Assembly (NCBI RefSeq): GCF_009730915.1
Contig: NC_052490.1
Location: 32,240,625 to 32,304,624 of the forward strand
DNA length: 64,000 bases
From: Dioscorea cayenensis subsp. rotundata
Lineage: Eukaryota > Streptophyta > Magnoliopsida > Dioscoreales > Dioscoreaceae
Direction of reading: 5' to 3'
Shown here: positions 12,492 to 25,911 of the stretch, piece by piece
How positions within the stretch are numbered: the stretch's first letter is position 1
Layout: the number at the start of each line of letters is the position of its first letter
Position numbers and translations under genes: made by a program
The notes under the pieces: generated by a model
The model's input: only the letters and a program-made list of their open reading frames with translations
The model's database searches: none
Told to the model about the DNA's origin: nothing

Positions 12492-15052
12492 CATCATTGG
12501 GTTTAATTGGTTTTGCAACTGAGACTGGTTGCATGTGGGTGGCGCATGCAAGAGAAAAACATTGAAATTAACTTTAATTAAAATGATTAATAAGTTAGTG
12601 AGCTATGATATGACACTACCATTAATTCATGGATAAATTTCAAGCAAGAGTATTAAGAAGGTTGTAGGAGTGACGGCTAAGGTATTCTTTCTTTTTGGGG
12701 GTTTTTTTATTTTATAAATATGGGCAAATCACGTCATTGATATACATAAATGTGGAATTAATACTATGTGCTTTAGGTTTGAATTTATTTCTTTGATGAA
12801 AACATGAACATCATACACTGGGGACTTAATGTCAATAAATATAAAAGTCGTGAATTATAATTATTGTCGGTGAGTTTTTGGTGAAAAAGAATAGATGATT
12901 ATTAATTACTTGCTATCAATTGTTTGTTATCAATATAGTTATCTTGTTTTGTAATGATTATTATTATTGAGATATAAGGGTGCAATTAATAGAATGTTTG
13001 GTTCAATGTTCATAATATCTTGTGAATTTTTATTTTTTCCAAACTTTTACAAGCAAATCTGGTTGTTAGGAAGAATCAAATTAGTCCAAGCACCTGTTTC
13101 ATCTTTAGTAAAATAGATAGTATAAAAAAATACGGATGTACAAGCATGTTAAAAAAATAATTTTTTTTTTTAAAAAAAGACTGGTCAGCTTTTTATAAGA
13201 ACTTTCAAATAATTAACCTTAATTATAATAATTATGTATTATTTAATTAAATAAAAATTGATGACAAAATTTTGAATTATATAGATGAGATTTTGTTTTC
13301 TAGAGACCCTAAGTCAATATCCAACAACTCATAAAATCCACCAATTCTACTAAACCCCCGCCCCCGGTATTTCTCTCTCTTTATTGATTCTTTCTCTTAT
13401 TTTTATCACATGCAAATTTTTATAGACATTCACAAATAACTTATTATAAATATATATTTATAATGCCATAAACATTATTAGTCTGTCACTCTTTAATTTA
13501 TTGTGAAAACAATAAAATCATAAAAACAAATAAATAAATTAAAGATGCAAAAATTTATGTTAAATAGAAGGAAAATTCCACTGATTCAAGTACAAATTGG
13601 TTATCTCTACACTTGAACTCATTATCTCTACAACTCAATTTATGTGTAAACATACACACACATAAATACATCCAATTCAGAAGCCCAAAATTTTTTACAT
13701 TGAAATAGAACATAATTAAATAATTGATTAATCACTTCTAAACTGATTATACACAGTAAATTTAGTTTGGAATACAAAATTGTCTCATTCCAAATAAAAG
13801 ATAATAATTTATCATCCATATATAAAAACCAAATGTTCCAAAGTTTTATTCTGAAATAATTATATTTCTTCATTGATAATGACATTCATAAAACCAAAGG
13901 CAAACAACAGTCCAAATAAACAAACTATCACCATAATTAGAGCCCAAACCAAATTCAAACAAACATTAGCAAGAGCCAAATTTTGGATGCTTTTCAACAA
14001 CCATGGCCTTGCAACAATGAAATAATTGGGTCCAGACCAATTATTAGATGGTCAGACTTAGTCCAAAAAAGGCCCCTCTGTGCTTCTCTTTAGGACCACT
14101 CACTATTTCCAAATCCCAACCCTCTATTCCTGTGGGCTTTACAAAATGTCTGCATAGGTTGGTATGGCTTAAATTGTTTTTTTATTTTTTATTTTTTTTC
14201 CCAAACCAGTCAAGTCACACGTTAAGAAGGGATGTACCGTTCAAAATTGATCATACTTATGCACATCCACTCGACAGATGCTATATTGGATTACAAACCC
14301 GCTCCTACAATTAGTTTTTAACCACTGTATTTGATGTGTTTCAAACCATAGATATTATAAGTCTTCATAAGATATTTTTTTGCAGTGAGGTCAATTATAG
14401 CAGCCCAGTATCATTAAATCAAAAGTGTTTGGTGCCTAAATTGTTATATTAGCTAGAAAAATAAAAAGAAAAAGAAAAATGTACAATGATTTGCAATGTT
14501 TGAGAAGCATTAGACAATGGAATTTATGATGGCAATGGATTGCAAGCTGTTGATAGGAATAGGGTCCCCCCATTAGACTCCCATTAAGCTTTTCATATAG
14601 GTGGTGGGGTTTACTATGTTCTCCATTGGGAAGCACTTCTGTTATTCATTCTGATGTTTTTGTCTTTAGAGGTTGATTGCATTCCAAGTTAATTCAATCT
14701 AAGTTTGGATTGGTAAACAAGAAGCAATGTGGTGGAATAAAGGTTACTCCAAGATGAGGACTGAGTCCTAATCTTTTACCATATTAGAGATTGATTTAGG
14801 AATAAAAGTTACATTTTTGACTTCTTGTTTTTGGAATAGGAATCTCAGTATCATTGTTATTCTCTTTGTTGTTCTTTATCTAAGAGTCAAAAACACTGCA
14901 ATAGTAGCTTATTTCCTATTCCAATTTGTTTTGGAAAAGCATTGGCTTAGTCTGGAAAAAGAAGGAACAAGAAATACATAATGTATCAGTCCAATGTGAC
15001 ATTAAATGCAATTGCTGCAAATTAATTGAGAAACAACAGATTAAAGAGACTA

Positions 15053-15330
15053 ATGAAAAATTTGAAGAGATGGATCTGATTGACAATCAATGGAGTTACA
15101 AATGATGCATGACAAAGAATTTTTAAGCTTTTTTTATTCATAGAAATTGTAGCATTTATTAACTGCAGCATCTCCAGCAGGAAAAAAAAAAAAAAGAGTT
15201 GATGAAAAATTTGAAGAGATAGATCTTGTTGACATTCAATGGAGTTACAAACGATGCATGATAAAGAATTTTTAAGCTTTTTTATTCATAGAAATTGTAG
15301 CATTTATCAGCAGCAGCATCTCCAGCAAAA
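15053..15330. repeat. Tandem duplication, two copies
   Basis: Copies at about 15053-15181 and 15202-15330 share ATGAAAAATTTGAAGAGAT at the start, CAATGGAGTTACAAA in the middle and GCAGCATCTCCAGCA at the end, with a few substitutions. A poly-A stretch separates them. The second copy runs into (CT)n and (CAG)n repeats at 15357-15426. Confidence 0.85.
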
Positions 15331-15395
15331 AAACAAAAAAAAAAACAACAATGACCTCTCTTTCTCTCTCTCTCTCTCTCTTCTATCTCTAGGAC

Positions 15396-15427
<32 letters not shown>

Positions 15428-15827
15428 CATCCAAACCAAAATGGCCTCAAATGCTTGGTGTATGGTCTATATACATGTAATGTTTCTATTAACCTTCAGC
15501 TCTCATTCAATCTCTCTCAAACAAGCTATCTCAAGAAGAATATGCAGAGAATTGAAGCTAGCCTAGGCTAATTTGGAGAAGGTCGAAAGGTGAATCAAGT
15601 GCTGAAAATGGAAAGAATAAATGAGATGGGTAAGATGCTAAATAAGGGGGGAGAATGGACTAGACAAGGGGAAACGAAATGCAAAAACTGAGCTCCTATC
15701 TATCTCTTGTCCATGATTCCGCTTGATAAGTTGCTATCTAGGAGGTTCACTTGGGAGCTGAAGTTCATATGAATTGAATGTCCGAGATGCTATGAAAAAT
15801 CAGTATAACTAATTCCTGTTTTTGATA

Positions 15828-18526
15828 CTAAAGGCCATAGTGCCTCACTGAGCATTCCAGCACCTGCTGGCTCGGGCAGATCATCTCCTTCACTTTTGTT
15901 CCATTCTTGTAGATTTTGAATGTTGGAACTATCATCACATTCTCTGCTTTGGCAACGGCCGGGATTTCATTGATATCGACCTGTTTGTTTGAACAGAATG
16001 CAAATGATTAGTTTCAGAAATTTGCTCAAATGTGTCATTGCATGAGAGATGGATTACCTTGAGAAAACTCACAGATGGGTATCTACTACAAAGAAGATCT
16101 ACAAAAGGAGCTAACTTGGTACATTGTGTGTTTGACACCGCTACAAAATGGACAACAGAAACTCCTGAAATAAGAATTTGATCTCACATGAGACATCATC
16201 AGCACAACGAAGCTTAAAAGGGACACAAGATATATACAAAGCATGCCAGATTACAATCAGATCAATACGGAGAATCATATAGGCCAGGAGACATACCGGG
16301 TAAAGCTATCGCAGCTCGAAACTGCTCAATACCATTAATTTCTTCAACTTCACCACCGAACTTCATATTTGAGACCTCTTCACCGCGGGACCTTTTCAGT
16401 GCGACTTGAGCATGGAATAACGCCTCAGCCACTTCATTGTCACCAGGTAGTTCCTTCCTAAGCACTTCATAGTCTCGTACTGCCTCCACCCAGCGTTCAA
16501 GCTAATCACCCGGAAAAGAGCAATAAACATTAGCATGGTACTTTGGGAATGAAATACAATTGATGCCAGATAATTCACCTTGCTGTAAGAAGTGGCTCGT
16601 CTAAGAAGTGCCTTGGTGTAGTTTGGTTGGATTTTGAGGGCCTCATTACAATCCTCGATAGATTTCTCCCACTGCCCCAGCTTAGACCTACAAGCTGCTC
16701 TATTGCAGTGAAGTACAGAGTTCGAAGGATCATACTTGAGTCCTTCACCATAAGCTATACAGGCTTCTGCAAAATTACTGGCTTTAAAGAAATCATTCCC
16801 CTCAAGCCGGGCTTTTGCTACTGATCTAACATTGCTAAGTATCACTGTTACTTCTACATTTCTAGGATCAATGTGCTTGGCTTTCTCAGCCATAGTAACT
16901 GCACTCTCAAACCTGCAGAAAATTCATCACAGGCACACTCACTAATCCTGTAATCTTAATCACCTCATCAAAACTTTAAAGCTATGATCTTACCTTCCCA
17001 ATGCCATTTCAACATGAGACCACACAATGTAGATATATGCATCATTGAGCATACCAACGAACTTGGTCTGCAGATTCGATGAAAAAGGCACATATTTGGA
17101 TGCACTACAGATTGCTGATTCAGCTTCTTTAAGGTGATGAAGACGCAGAAATGCTTCCGCTTTCATTGCATTGAGCTGCAAATTGGAAATCCTGACTTAG
17201 GAGGTGCTCGATATACAAAAATTAAGACTGGGACTGCAAAATCTTACCAGAGGAGAAGAATCGGCACCAGCTGCAATGGCAGCATCGCATTCCCTCAATG
17301 CACCCTTCCAATCACTAGACTTCCTCGACTCCTCGCATCTTCTCAAATGCCTCTCCACTTCCCGCAGCTTCTGAAGCTCAACAGAGTCCGGTTGCTGCGC
17401 CGATGACGCAAAGAGATGCCTCCTCGCACTCTCAACCTGTCCTAATCTGTAGTGAAAACCAGAACAAAGAATGCATGGCCAATAAATCTAAACAAATTCC
17501 AGGATGCAATTCAGTTGTTGCCACTCAAACAAGATCTCAATACAATGAACAGAACAAACAAAGAAACCAAAATGCAGATCTAAGAGAGCGCATCCGACAA
17601 CACTAAGATTTGATCTTTTGAATCAGACAAACCAAACCAATCCACAAAGAACAAGAGAAAACCAAAGAAGAGACAATGAGGTCTTACCTCAAATGCAAAG
17701 AGGCAAGACGAAGGTGAGCGCGGCCGTGGCCGTGGTCGAGCCGCACAGCCTCCTCGAACTCCTTCACGGCCTCGGAGAGCCTGCCGAGCCCTGTGAGCGC
17801 CGTCGCCTTGTTATAGCGGCATGCCGCGTTGTCCGGGCACATCGTCACTGCGCGGTTGTAGAGCTTGAGCGCGTCAAGGAACTCTCCCTTCTTGTAGTGC
17901 TCATTGCCGGCTTTCGTCAACGCCTCAGGGTGGTTCAAGCTCGACAATGGCTTCCCACTCGCCGTCGGGGAGTCAGCCTTCGGCGCGCCGCCGCGCATTA
18001 TGCTCCCATGGCCGTAATTCCCAGTGCCAGAGCCAAGCACATCGTTTCTAGCCGGAGTCCGGCTCATCATCCCTGGTTTCCCGATCTTGCCCGACGGGCA
18101 GATGTTCCCAGCGGGAAGCACATTCGTCATCGGCGAGCTCGCAGTGCTCCCGCTGCTAGTGTAAATCAGAGGCCCCGACCCTGACCGACGGTGACCAGGG
18201 CGAGAGGGGAACCCAGTGGGGCTGCTCTCGCCCGATGCAGAGAGCTCTCCGGAGTGACTCCGCCCACCTGCGGCGCCACCTTCAGAGACTTTCCTGACGG
18301 CCGCATTGCGCTGCGCTTTGCCGGAAACGGAGCTGGAGCCGGACGAACTGGAGCTACTACTAGTATTCGTGGGCGCCGCATGGGGATTGCGGAGAGGGGA
18401 CACCGGCGAGCCGAGATCAACAAACTCCTTGGAATCCGGCTTGTCACCATGCCCATCCAAACAAAGATCCGCATGGAACCGGTCGGAGAGCGCGCCTAGC
18501 TTCTGAGAGTGCGACATCAAAGCCAA
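15828..18526 (-). CDS. TTL1: TPR repeat-containing thioredoxin TTL1-like
   Basis: Seven exons (minus order): 18526-17688, 17446-17248, 17175-16994, 16912-16579, 16501-16297, 16164-16058, 15980-15828. All junctions are GT-AG and in phase, giving 672 residues; Arabidopsis TTL proteins are about 690. The start may instead be M4 (18517), giving the usual MSHS opening. Residues 1-200 are Ser/Gly-rich and disordered. TPR motifs begin near 202 ([15 protein letters not shown]) and recur to about 560 ([22 protein letters not shown], then [19 protein letters not shown]). Residues 587-672 form a thioredoxin-like fold ([21 protein letters not shown] ... [10 protein letters not shown]) that keeps only one active-site cysteine. 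Known TTLs scaffold brassinosteroid signalling and cellulose synthase under stress and bind HSP90 through TPRs. Exon 1 is very GC-rich, the rest is not. Confidence 0.9.
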
Positions 18527-18907
18527 GGTGACGACTTTATGACCAAATCCTCTTCAGATCTCTTCAAAACGAGCTCCTATTGAAGCTCCGTGCTAGATCA
18601 ACGGCGTATGCTAGAAGAGAAAGCCATGGGCAAAGCAAAAGAGCACCAAAGCTGACACCTTTGAAGAAGATAAAAACCCAAACATGAAGAACAAGAAGAA
18701 GAAGAAGAGATAAAGCAAGCGATGGGGATCTCGTGATTAGAGAAGAAGAGGAAGCAAGGAATGAATGTGGGTAGATTGGGAGATAGATTGAGAAGAGAAC
18801 GGAGAAGATAGAGAAAGAGAGAGAAAGAAGAAGAGGAAACAAATAAAAAGTTTGGATCTTTTTATTTATTTCCTCAATATTTCTCTCTTTCCTTCTCAAA
18901 AACTCTT

Positions 18908-18916
<9 letters not shown>

Positions 18917-18938
<22 letters not shown>

Positions 18939-18939
18939 T
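18917..18939. repeat. (CT)n microsatellite in TTL upstream region
   Basis: CT run on the plus strand, thus GA on the TTL coding strand, about 400 bases before its start codon. Similar tracts are common in plant core promoters and leaders. Confidence 0.85.
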
Positions 18940-21742
18940 CCTTCACGAGAAACCCAACCCAGTCTTCTTCTCTTTCTCTCTCTCTTTCATCACTCTTACC
19001 TTTTTATTGTTGTTTTCCTTCTTTAAGGCCTCAAAGAAATGGTCATCTTCTTCTCCAACTTCTCTCTCTTCTTTTTATTTTATTTATTTATTTATTTATT
19101 TTGGTGCAAAAGTGTAATTATCTTTGAAAAGTTGCAATTTTTATTTGTTTTTAGTGGAATATAAGAATAATCCCTCTGACTTTTCTCTCTCTCTCTCTCT
19201 CTCTTTTTCAATCTGTATATATAGACATATATATATATATATATATATATATGAATATATCTGTTTTTGTGTATAAAATCTGTTTCTCATATTTCTATGC
19301 AAAATAAATGGTTAGATTCTGTACCTCGAGTTAAGCCATTTGCCAAATGACTATTCTACCCTTCCATATCATATTTATTTTCATATAATTATAAATTTTT
19401 ACTAATCATCAACCGGGTCGGATCAAAATCGCATAAATAAATAATTTTAAGTTAAAATACTAATTTATACAAAAATTTATTAAAATATTTTTATATATGG
19501 TTTTCAGTATCTCTAATTTAGAATCAGTGATTCTTACAAAATAAACAGGTTAAAAACAAAAAATATAAACATTTTTAGTATTATTATCTCAGTTTTGACC
19601 AATATATGAATTTATTGTGATTATAATGTAATAAGTGTTTAAAGAAGGAAGGGTAGAAAGGTAAATTTGGGTTAAATAGGGTAGGGGTATAATGGTAAAA
19701 ATGTGTGAGGGCTGGAGACAGAGGCAGCTGGCCATGTGAAAGGGTGCCGCGCCAGCTGGCCCATTCAGGGAACCCTAAGCACTCCATCGCCGTCCAGCTC
19801 AGCAACTTAACGGAGATCACTAACGCCGTCACAGATATCCTTGGAATATTCTGTCAAGGGTTTTGTGCTGATTATGTTGGGTTGGTTAATCTTATCATTC
19901 ACTAATTTCACTGCAGTTAATTAAATAATGAATGCTAACCAAAAAAAGTGGCGCTATTTATGTATAAATATAAATGATGTAATTAATTGCTGTGGTTTTT
20001 TGAGCATGAATCTTTTAAAATGTGTTCAATGTATGATAAATCTTTTAATTCATCACTTTGATTTTATTTCTCAATATATCAACATCAATATGTACATATG
20101 ATATGGAAATATTTTATATGCCATGAAACCTTCGAGTGTATTTTTCCACTTGATATTTTACCTTTATATTCATTCTATTGTATAATACTATATGAAATTT
20201 TCAAAAATATTTTTTTTTACGCAAATTTTTTTTAACAAAATGTATTAGTCATGTCAACGTACATATGTTAAAAAATATAGACAAATATTGAAAAAAAAAA
20301 ATTTAACAAAATGTACTAGTTATATCAGAGTGTGTATGAATGTGAAATTAATACCGTAACACATCTGTGTCTTGCCTTGTATGAATTAAGATTCGAAAAA
20401 TACAAACACTCTATATAGGGATCCTGTACCAATAAACAAAGAAGTTGTTGATAAATTGTTAAAAAAATCAATGATTTATTATGAAAAAATTTATATTATA
20501 TTAATAATAGTGAATTGTTTATTACTGAAATTTTATTAATTCCAATTGTTAATAGAGATATATAAAGTGAAAAATATGATACCTTTTAGGTATGTATATA
20601 TAATATATTTATAGATTGAGAAGTAGAACATCTTGATCTTTGGCTACACATTTAGCAAGCAAATCTTCAAATTAAACCTTATTAATGAGATAATAAAAGG
20701 ATTAGAGATTTTTAGAGGTTTAAGTCAAAGATATGAAGGGATATACTGGGAATTAAATTATATTACTATGATTATGTTGAAATCCCTTTTATGTATATGA
20801 TTCTTATAACACAAGGCTTAATAATGTTATCAGATTCAATGATGAAACAATTGAGTATTCGATCTTATGTTTATATGGTTGTTAAGGTGGGGTATATGAG
20901 ATTTTGTTTAAGTTTTTAGTGTTACACTAGGCCAATAACTGGTTTTTATAGGTTAAAATAAGATTAATCACAAATCAAGGAATGGTTTGGAATGGCATGA
21001 ATTATTAGTGAAATTGTTAATGTTCAAATAGTTATTTTTAGGTGATTATTTTTTTTGGATTAGGGTCCCGGGGCCCGGGGAATATTAAAGGTTTAAAACA
21101 TAGTATATGATTTTTTATTTTTTATTTTAAAAAAAGGATTGATTCTATGCTTGCTTGTGACACTTATAGATTAATTATTGAATTTGAGAGTCAATTAAGT
21201 TATGATTAAATATCAAACTTTGTGAGTAGCATTGTTTATATAGTCTTCTCTTTTACATGTTATGATTCTCTCTTTCATGTAAAGAAATTTTTTCATAGTG
21301 AAGCTTAAGAGTGAAGTTAGAAACACATTAAATGTTTTTGGTTTAAAAAATGGGGGGAAAATAGTCAAACAACCTTGTTGGTAAAGAAAAGTCTAAATAT
21401 ATTAGTCATTTAAATTTTTATATTAAATAAACAAACTATTATTGATTTTGTATTAAATTAAAATGAATTCTATATTAATAGAGACATGATCTAAATAGTA
21501 GAGATTTTGACCGTTTAAGTAAATAGTTTTGAGTTTGATATATTATGTATCTAAAAAACACCAAATGGGAGAGATCTATTTTTTTATAGAATTCTCATTA
21601 CTTAGCATGGACTGGTTTAAAATCTATAGCTCTCAGGAAATCGGCGGATTAAACACTTTAAAACAAATCATTATATAAATTTAAAAAAAATATTGTCATC
21701 TAATTTAATGTTAATCTTTTAAACATATATATGAATTTAAAT

Positions 21743-21939
21743 CAATGGCGGACCAATGAATTTGGTACAGCCTGGGGTTAAATAAAAATCGATGTTTATA
21801 ATATACACATTGTGTCCCAACCACGGCTTCACCTCGGGTTTTTCTTCCCTCAACCCAGACTTAAACCTTATTAGATGGAGTTTTTCTAAGCTTTTCTTGC
21901 CGGCCAGCCTGGGCTGCCACCCATGTGGGTTCACCACTG
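21743..21939. mobile_element. hAT MITE, 197 bp
   Basis: Bounded by a perfect 8-bp duplication ATTTAAAT (21735-21742 and 21940-21947). The left end reads CAATGGCGGACC and the right end on the minus strand reads CAGTGGTGAACC, a 12-base inverted repeat with three mismatches that matches the CARTGGCGGA type of hAT ends. Too short to code for anything. The intact target duplication suggests insertion in recent evolutionary time. Confidence 0.8.
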
Positions 21940-24190
21940 ATTTAAATAACAAAGAGAAACATAATTAAATTAAAAAATGATGAATTATTTGCAACAAGGT
22001 GGTGGTAGGAAAGGGAAGAAATTAATTAAGTTGGCAATCCTCATCCTTTCCAGCCATGAAACCCAAATTACCACTCAGCAAATGGTCCTACAAACACAGC
22101 CTCATGAGGTCCATTTCCAGAAAACCATGATAATCAATTTCCAAGTTTCTCTGGCCACACAACATACCAATCCAACAACAAACACAACAATTTTTTGTAC
22201 TACCTCATTTCTATTTGTATTTCCAAGTTTTACTTTTTCCTTTTTTAAGTTGTGGACATGTTATGAGTGGGATTCGAATACTCCAGTCTTTTATTAACCA
22301 GGGATAGGAATAAAATATCAATTTTTCTATTGCAAAATTAGTCCAGATATTATATTCAATGAGCAATATTTATATTACCCATTAATATATATTTATATAC
22401 ACACATACAATAATTAATCTGAATTTTATTTTTACCCCAAGGAAGGACTTGTTTTCATCATAAGTTTTTTTTTTAATAAATATGGATATACCACTGGATG
22501 ATACTTTAACTTTTTGATTTAAAACAAAACTAAAATACCAACTCACTTATTGAAAAATAAATTTTTTTTAAACAATGTAGACAAGCCACCTTAACATATA
22601 TTTTATTATTAAAATCTCAATCATGCATTAAAAGGGAGTTAAACATTTGATCTTTTTATGTATAGGAGTTAAATGATTTAAGTATTAGTTATTGCCACAG
22701 TGGCTCAAAGTCATTTTTGATTATAAAATATGATATAATTTAGTATAAATATACTTTATAAAAATTTATTTTAATTAATTAAAAAAAATAAGGATGTTCC
22801 CCATCAGATTATAAGATAAGATTTATATGTATATTCAATTAAAAAAACTAGAGAGAGAGTTATCAATCAATCTTTTTATTAAAGTCGGCCACATTGCCAT
22901 CCCTAATCTTACAAAGTCATAAAAGTAGGTGCACTATATGATGTATAAAAAACAAAACATTTGTCCCAATAAGTGGTATGTAAGGTAATGATTCCATGTA
23001 TAACTTAGGTTGAAGAATCATGACTTGTGGCTTCTTATGACCATTGAGTAGGTACTTGATATAGTAAGTTGTGATGAAAGCCAATATTTACCTGCTCCTT
23101 ATGTTGCTCCCTTATGTCTCTGTACTATTGTGACATGAACATGATGGGAATCATGCTTAAGTTTGAAAGCCAAGCTTTGCAAGCATTGACAAAAATCTGC
23201 CATCTTTCACATTTTAAAGCACTTGTTTTTCCATAGACCAAATCATGTGGATGATTAACATAGAGTTAGTACAATCTATCTTAAAAAATTGAACTAATTA
23301 ATGAAGAAACATTAATTTGGCTAAATAATTTAGAGTACTTTAAAATATATATACATAAATTTATAAGCATTTTTATATTGAGAACACTTTTCACCAAACA
23401 AAAGAGATGAGGAAAAAAAAAGTAGAAGATAGCAACATGTCTGAGTTAATGTTTGTCACAATCTGCTTGTGATTATCTTTGTGACTTCACAGTTTCATAC
23501 AAAGGTGGTCCATATCATATTATTGTTTTTCTATTTTTTTAAGTTGTAATATTGAACTCTTGTTTATGCATATATATATATATATATATATATAATCATC
23601 TCCATAAATTACTCTTCTTTGCCACTGTAAGTGAGTAAAGTCCTATCTATAAGAGATACATAGATATATGAGGAGGGACTGAGAAACTCTTGATAATGAA
23701 TACAGTAACAAGAAACAACAGCAGTGTGAAAAATAAAAGAAATTGAAGAATGAATATGGCAAGGATTATGGGGAATCTCCCACCCAAGAATGAGACAAGA
23801 TCTCCCATTCCTCAAAACTTAAAATGTACGGATGGATGTGTTAAAAGAAAAGAAAAGAAAAGAAAAGAGAGAAAGAGGGAAGGGAAGCATGAATATAAGG
23901 CAAATGAAACAAAAGAGTGAGGGAAGTCCAAGACAGCACAATGATCAGCATGCATGCAAATGCAAATGCAAAAGTAATGGGCCAGAGATTCAGAGAACTA
24001 GGACGGCTAATTTGTATTATAAGAAACCATTTTATTAGTGTGCTTTTGCATGAAGGTGACGTAATCTAGTGGGTGGTACGCATGTGTGGGGCTTGGGGAC
24101 ACGTGAAGGTGCCACGTGCGAGCCACATGCACGACAGAGGCAACTTATCTTGGGTCCTCTGCCATTGGACGACATGGATAATGCTCCTCA

Positions 24191-24195
<5 letters not shown>

Positions 24196-24225
<30 letters not shown>
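24196..24225. repeat. (CT)n microsatellite
   Basis: CT run next to a moderately GC-rich stretch that also holds a CCACGTGC G-box-like word near 24112. No gene was found beside it. Confidence 0.9.
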
Positions 24226-24227
<2 letters not shown>

Positions 24228-25911
24228 GTTGATCAGCTGAGTCCTGTTTCATTGGCTAAATTAAAGCACTTGGTTTTTCTCATCTTATTAGTTATTATGA
24301 ATGATGGATGGGTCTAGACGTCTAGTATATAAATAATATAAACTGTGAAAGAGCACAGTAGTAATTAGATTTTATTCTCTTAAAACCCAAAGGATATCAT
24401 TGTGATATTTTCTAATATTGCACTTCCTACCTTTAACATATCACTATTCAAGAGAAATGAATTAAATTAAAATGATTTGATTTCACTCAATCATAAAGTT
24501 TGGTTTTGGAAAGTTAAAAGAGATGAAAGTGAAGCTTAATTTTACACTACTAATTAACAACAACTTCACAGAAGAAATAAGCATGTTTTGTTCATGGTAA
24601 CCACAAAACTAAATTTGAAGTCTAGATCTAAAAACAATGTCGTCAGATCCAGATCAGAGAGGTCATGTGGTACCCAATTAATGGGTGGGTGCTCACTGCT
24701 CAGAGAGGTTGGGTTCATGACTGTGATGCATGTTATGAGTGGGATCAGTTCCAATTAAGTTTGGGAGAAGAAACAAACAATGTAAAGACAACAAGAAAAA
24801 TAATCATGACGCTTTCCTTGGGTTATGAGAGAGAGAGAGAGAGATAGAAAGAGAGATGACACCATTTCACTTGTCTGAATATAAGCAATCCTTTTCTATC
24901 AAGACTGGAGTCTGTTCATCACCACCTGGCAGCTGACAAGTTTTCCAGGCTCAGAATGGGCCTGAGAGTCAAAAGAACCTTTTTGTAATCAATGTGCAAG
25001 GACTGAGATGGCCTTTGGAGTTAACTGTACTAGGATATTCAATACTAATAGTATACCTTGTGGATGACCTCTCCAGTCCAACCTATCCATTATCTGCATA
25101 CACTCAAACAAATGCCAGTTCATCCATTCGGACATACATATGCGCATTTAATAAATACTATATAAGATTTATAAAGTAGAGAAGACTCTCAATAAAGAAT
25201 AAACATATGTACACATTAGAGCGAACTGAATTTTCAGGGGAGAGGAAAGATGTTACCTTACCTCCATAGTGATATTGATATATATATATATATATAGATA
25301 TATGTCTTCAAGAACAAGAGCCACAACCTGCGTACTGCTGTCAGATATATTAGAGATGATTTGCAATTTTCCACAGCATGTTTTTCTGGCAAGTGATCCC
25401 AGTCCTTGAACTTTCTTCAAAAACTAAATAAAAGAAAAACCACATTCAAATCAAAATATACAGCATTCGGTTTTCAGTTATGTTTGTGAGTTGGAAAAAT
25501 ACGGAAAAATACACAACATTAAGTACTCAAGATTTACACAATATTAAGTACTCAAAATTTACACAAGGAAGGAACTGATGTATTTTGCAAGACAACTCTC
25601 AAGAACCAAAATCCTAAACATCTCAGGGAAATGGCATGACTCTTACTTATTGTCTCCAAATGAAAAGAAGGCCTGGCATGTTTGCAAAAGAATACATATG
25701 TACTGATTGACACTTGAACAGCTAGTATACCAACTTACCATCTCACACTGACCACAGAACCTGCTAGGAAGAAAATTAACAACCTCTGTGATCTGCACTG
25801 TTGAATTCAATTTTATGCTTCCCTCAACAAAGGGGGCTGATATTCGGCTTATAGGAACCTAAACTGGTCATCTTCCACGCAAATGGTAATGAACAATTAG
25901 AAAGGGCTATC

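Larger units (their letters stand above)
9354..15827. other. Gene-free intergenic region
   Basis: AT-rich DNA with (TA)n runs (11796-11825, 12439-12489) and a tandem duplication at 15053-15330. Short open frames at 13640-13885, 14048-14314 and 15239-15571 lack domains and consist of low-complexity or frame-shifted filler. No RNA gene was recognised. Confidence 0.5.
18527..25911. other. Gene-free intergenic region between TTL and SCYL2
   Basis: 18527-18960 is the TTL leader and promoter side, with GA/CT-rich tracts. A GC-raised patch lies at 19705-19860, a hAT MITE at 21743-21939, and short microsatellites at 18917-18939, 19228-19252, 23573-23595 and 24196-24225. The last few hundred bases are probably the SCYL2 3' UTR. 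The open frames here have no recognisable domains. Confidence 0.5.

Noticed and set aside
15239..15571. 110-codon open frame with poly-Ala
   Set aside because: The frame is made by (CT)n and (CAG)n runs and spans a tandem duplicate; no domain or gene context.
17618..18184. 188-codon plus-strand frame rich in Arg and Val
   Set aside because: Antisense of TTL exon 1; composition is that of a reversed GC-rich exon.
18166..18506. Several 66-102-codon frames over TTL exon 1
   Set aside because: They are other-frame readings of a GC-rich exon whose own frame encodes the TTL N-terminus.
21977..22297. 106-codon plus-strand frame
   Set aside because: Low-complexity composition, no domain; adjacent to a MITE.
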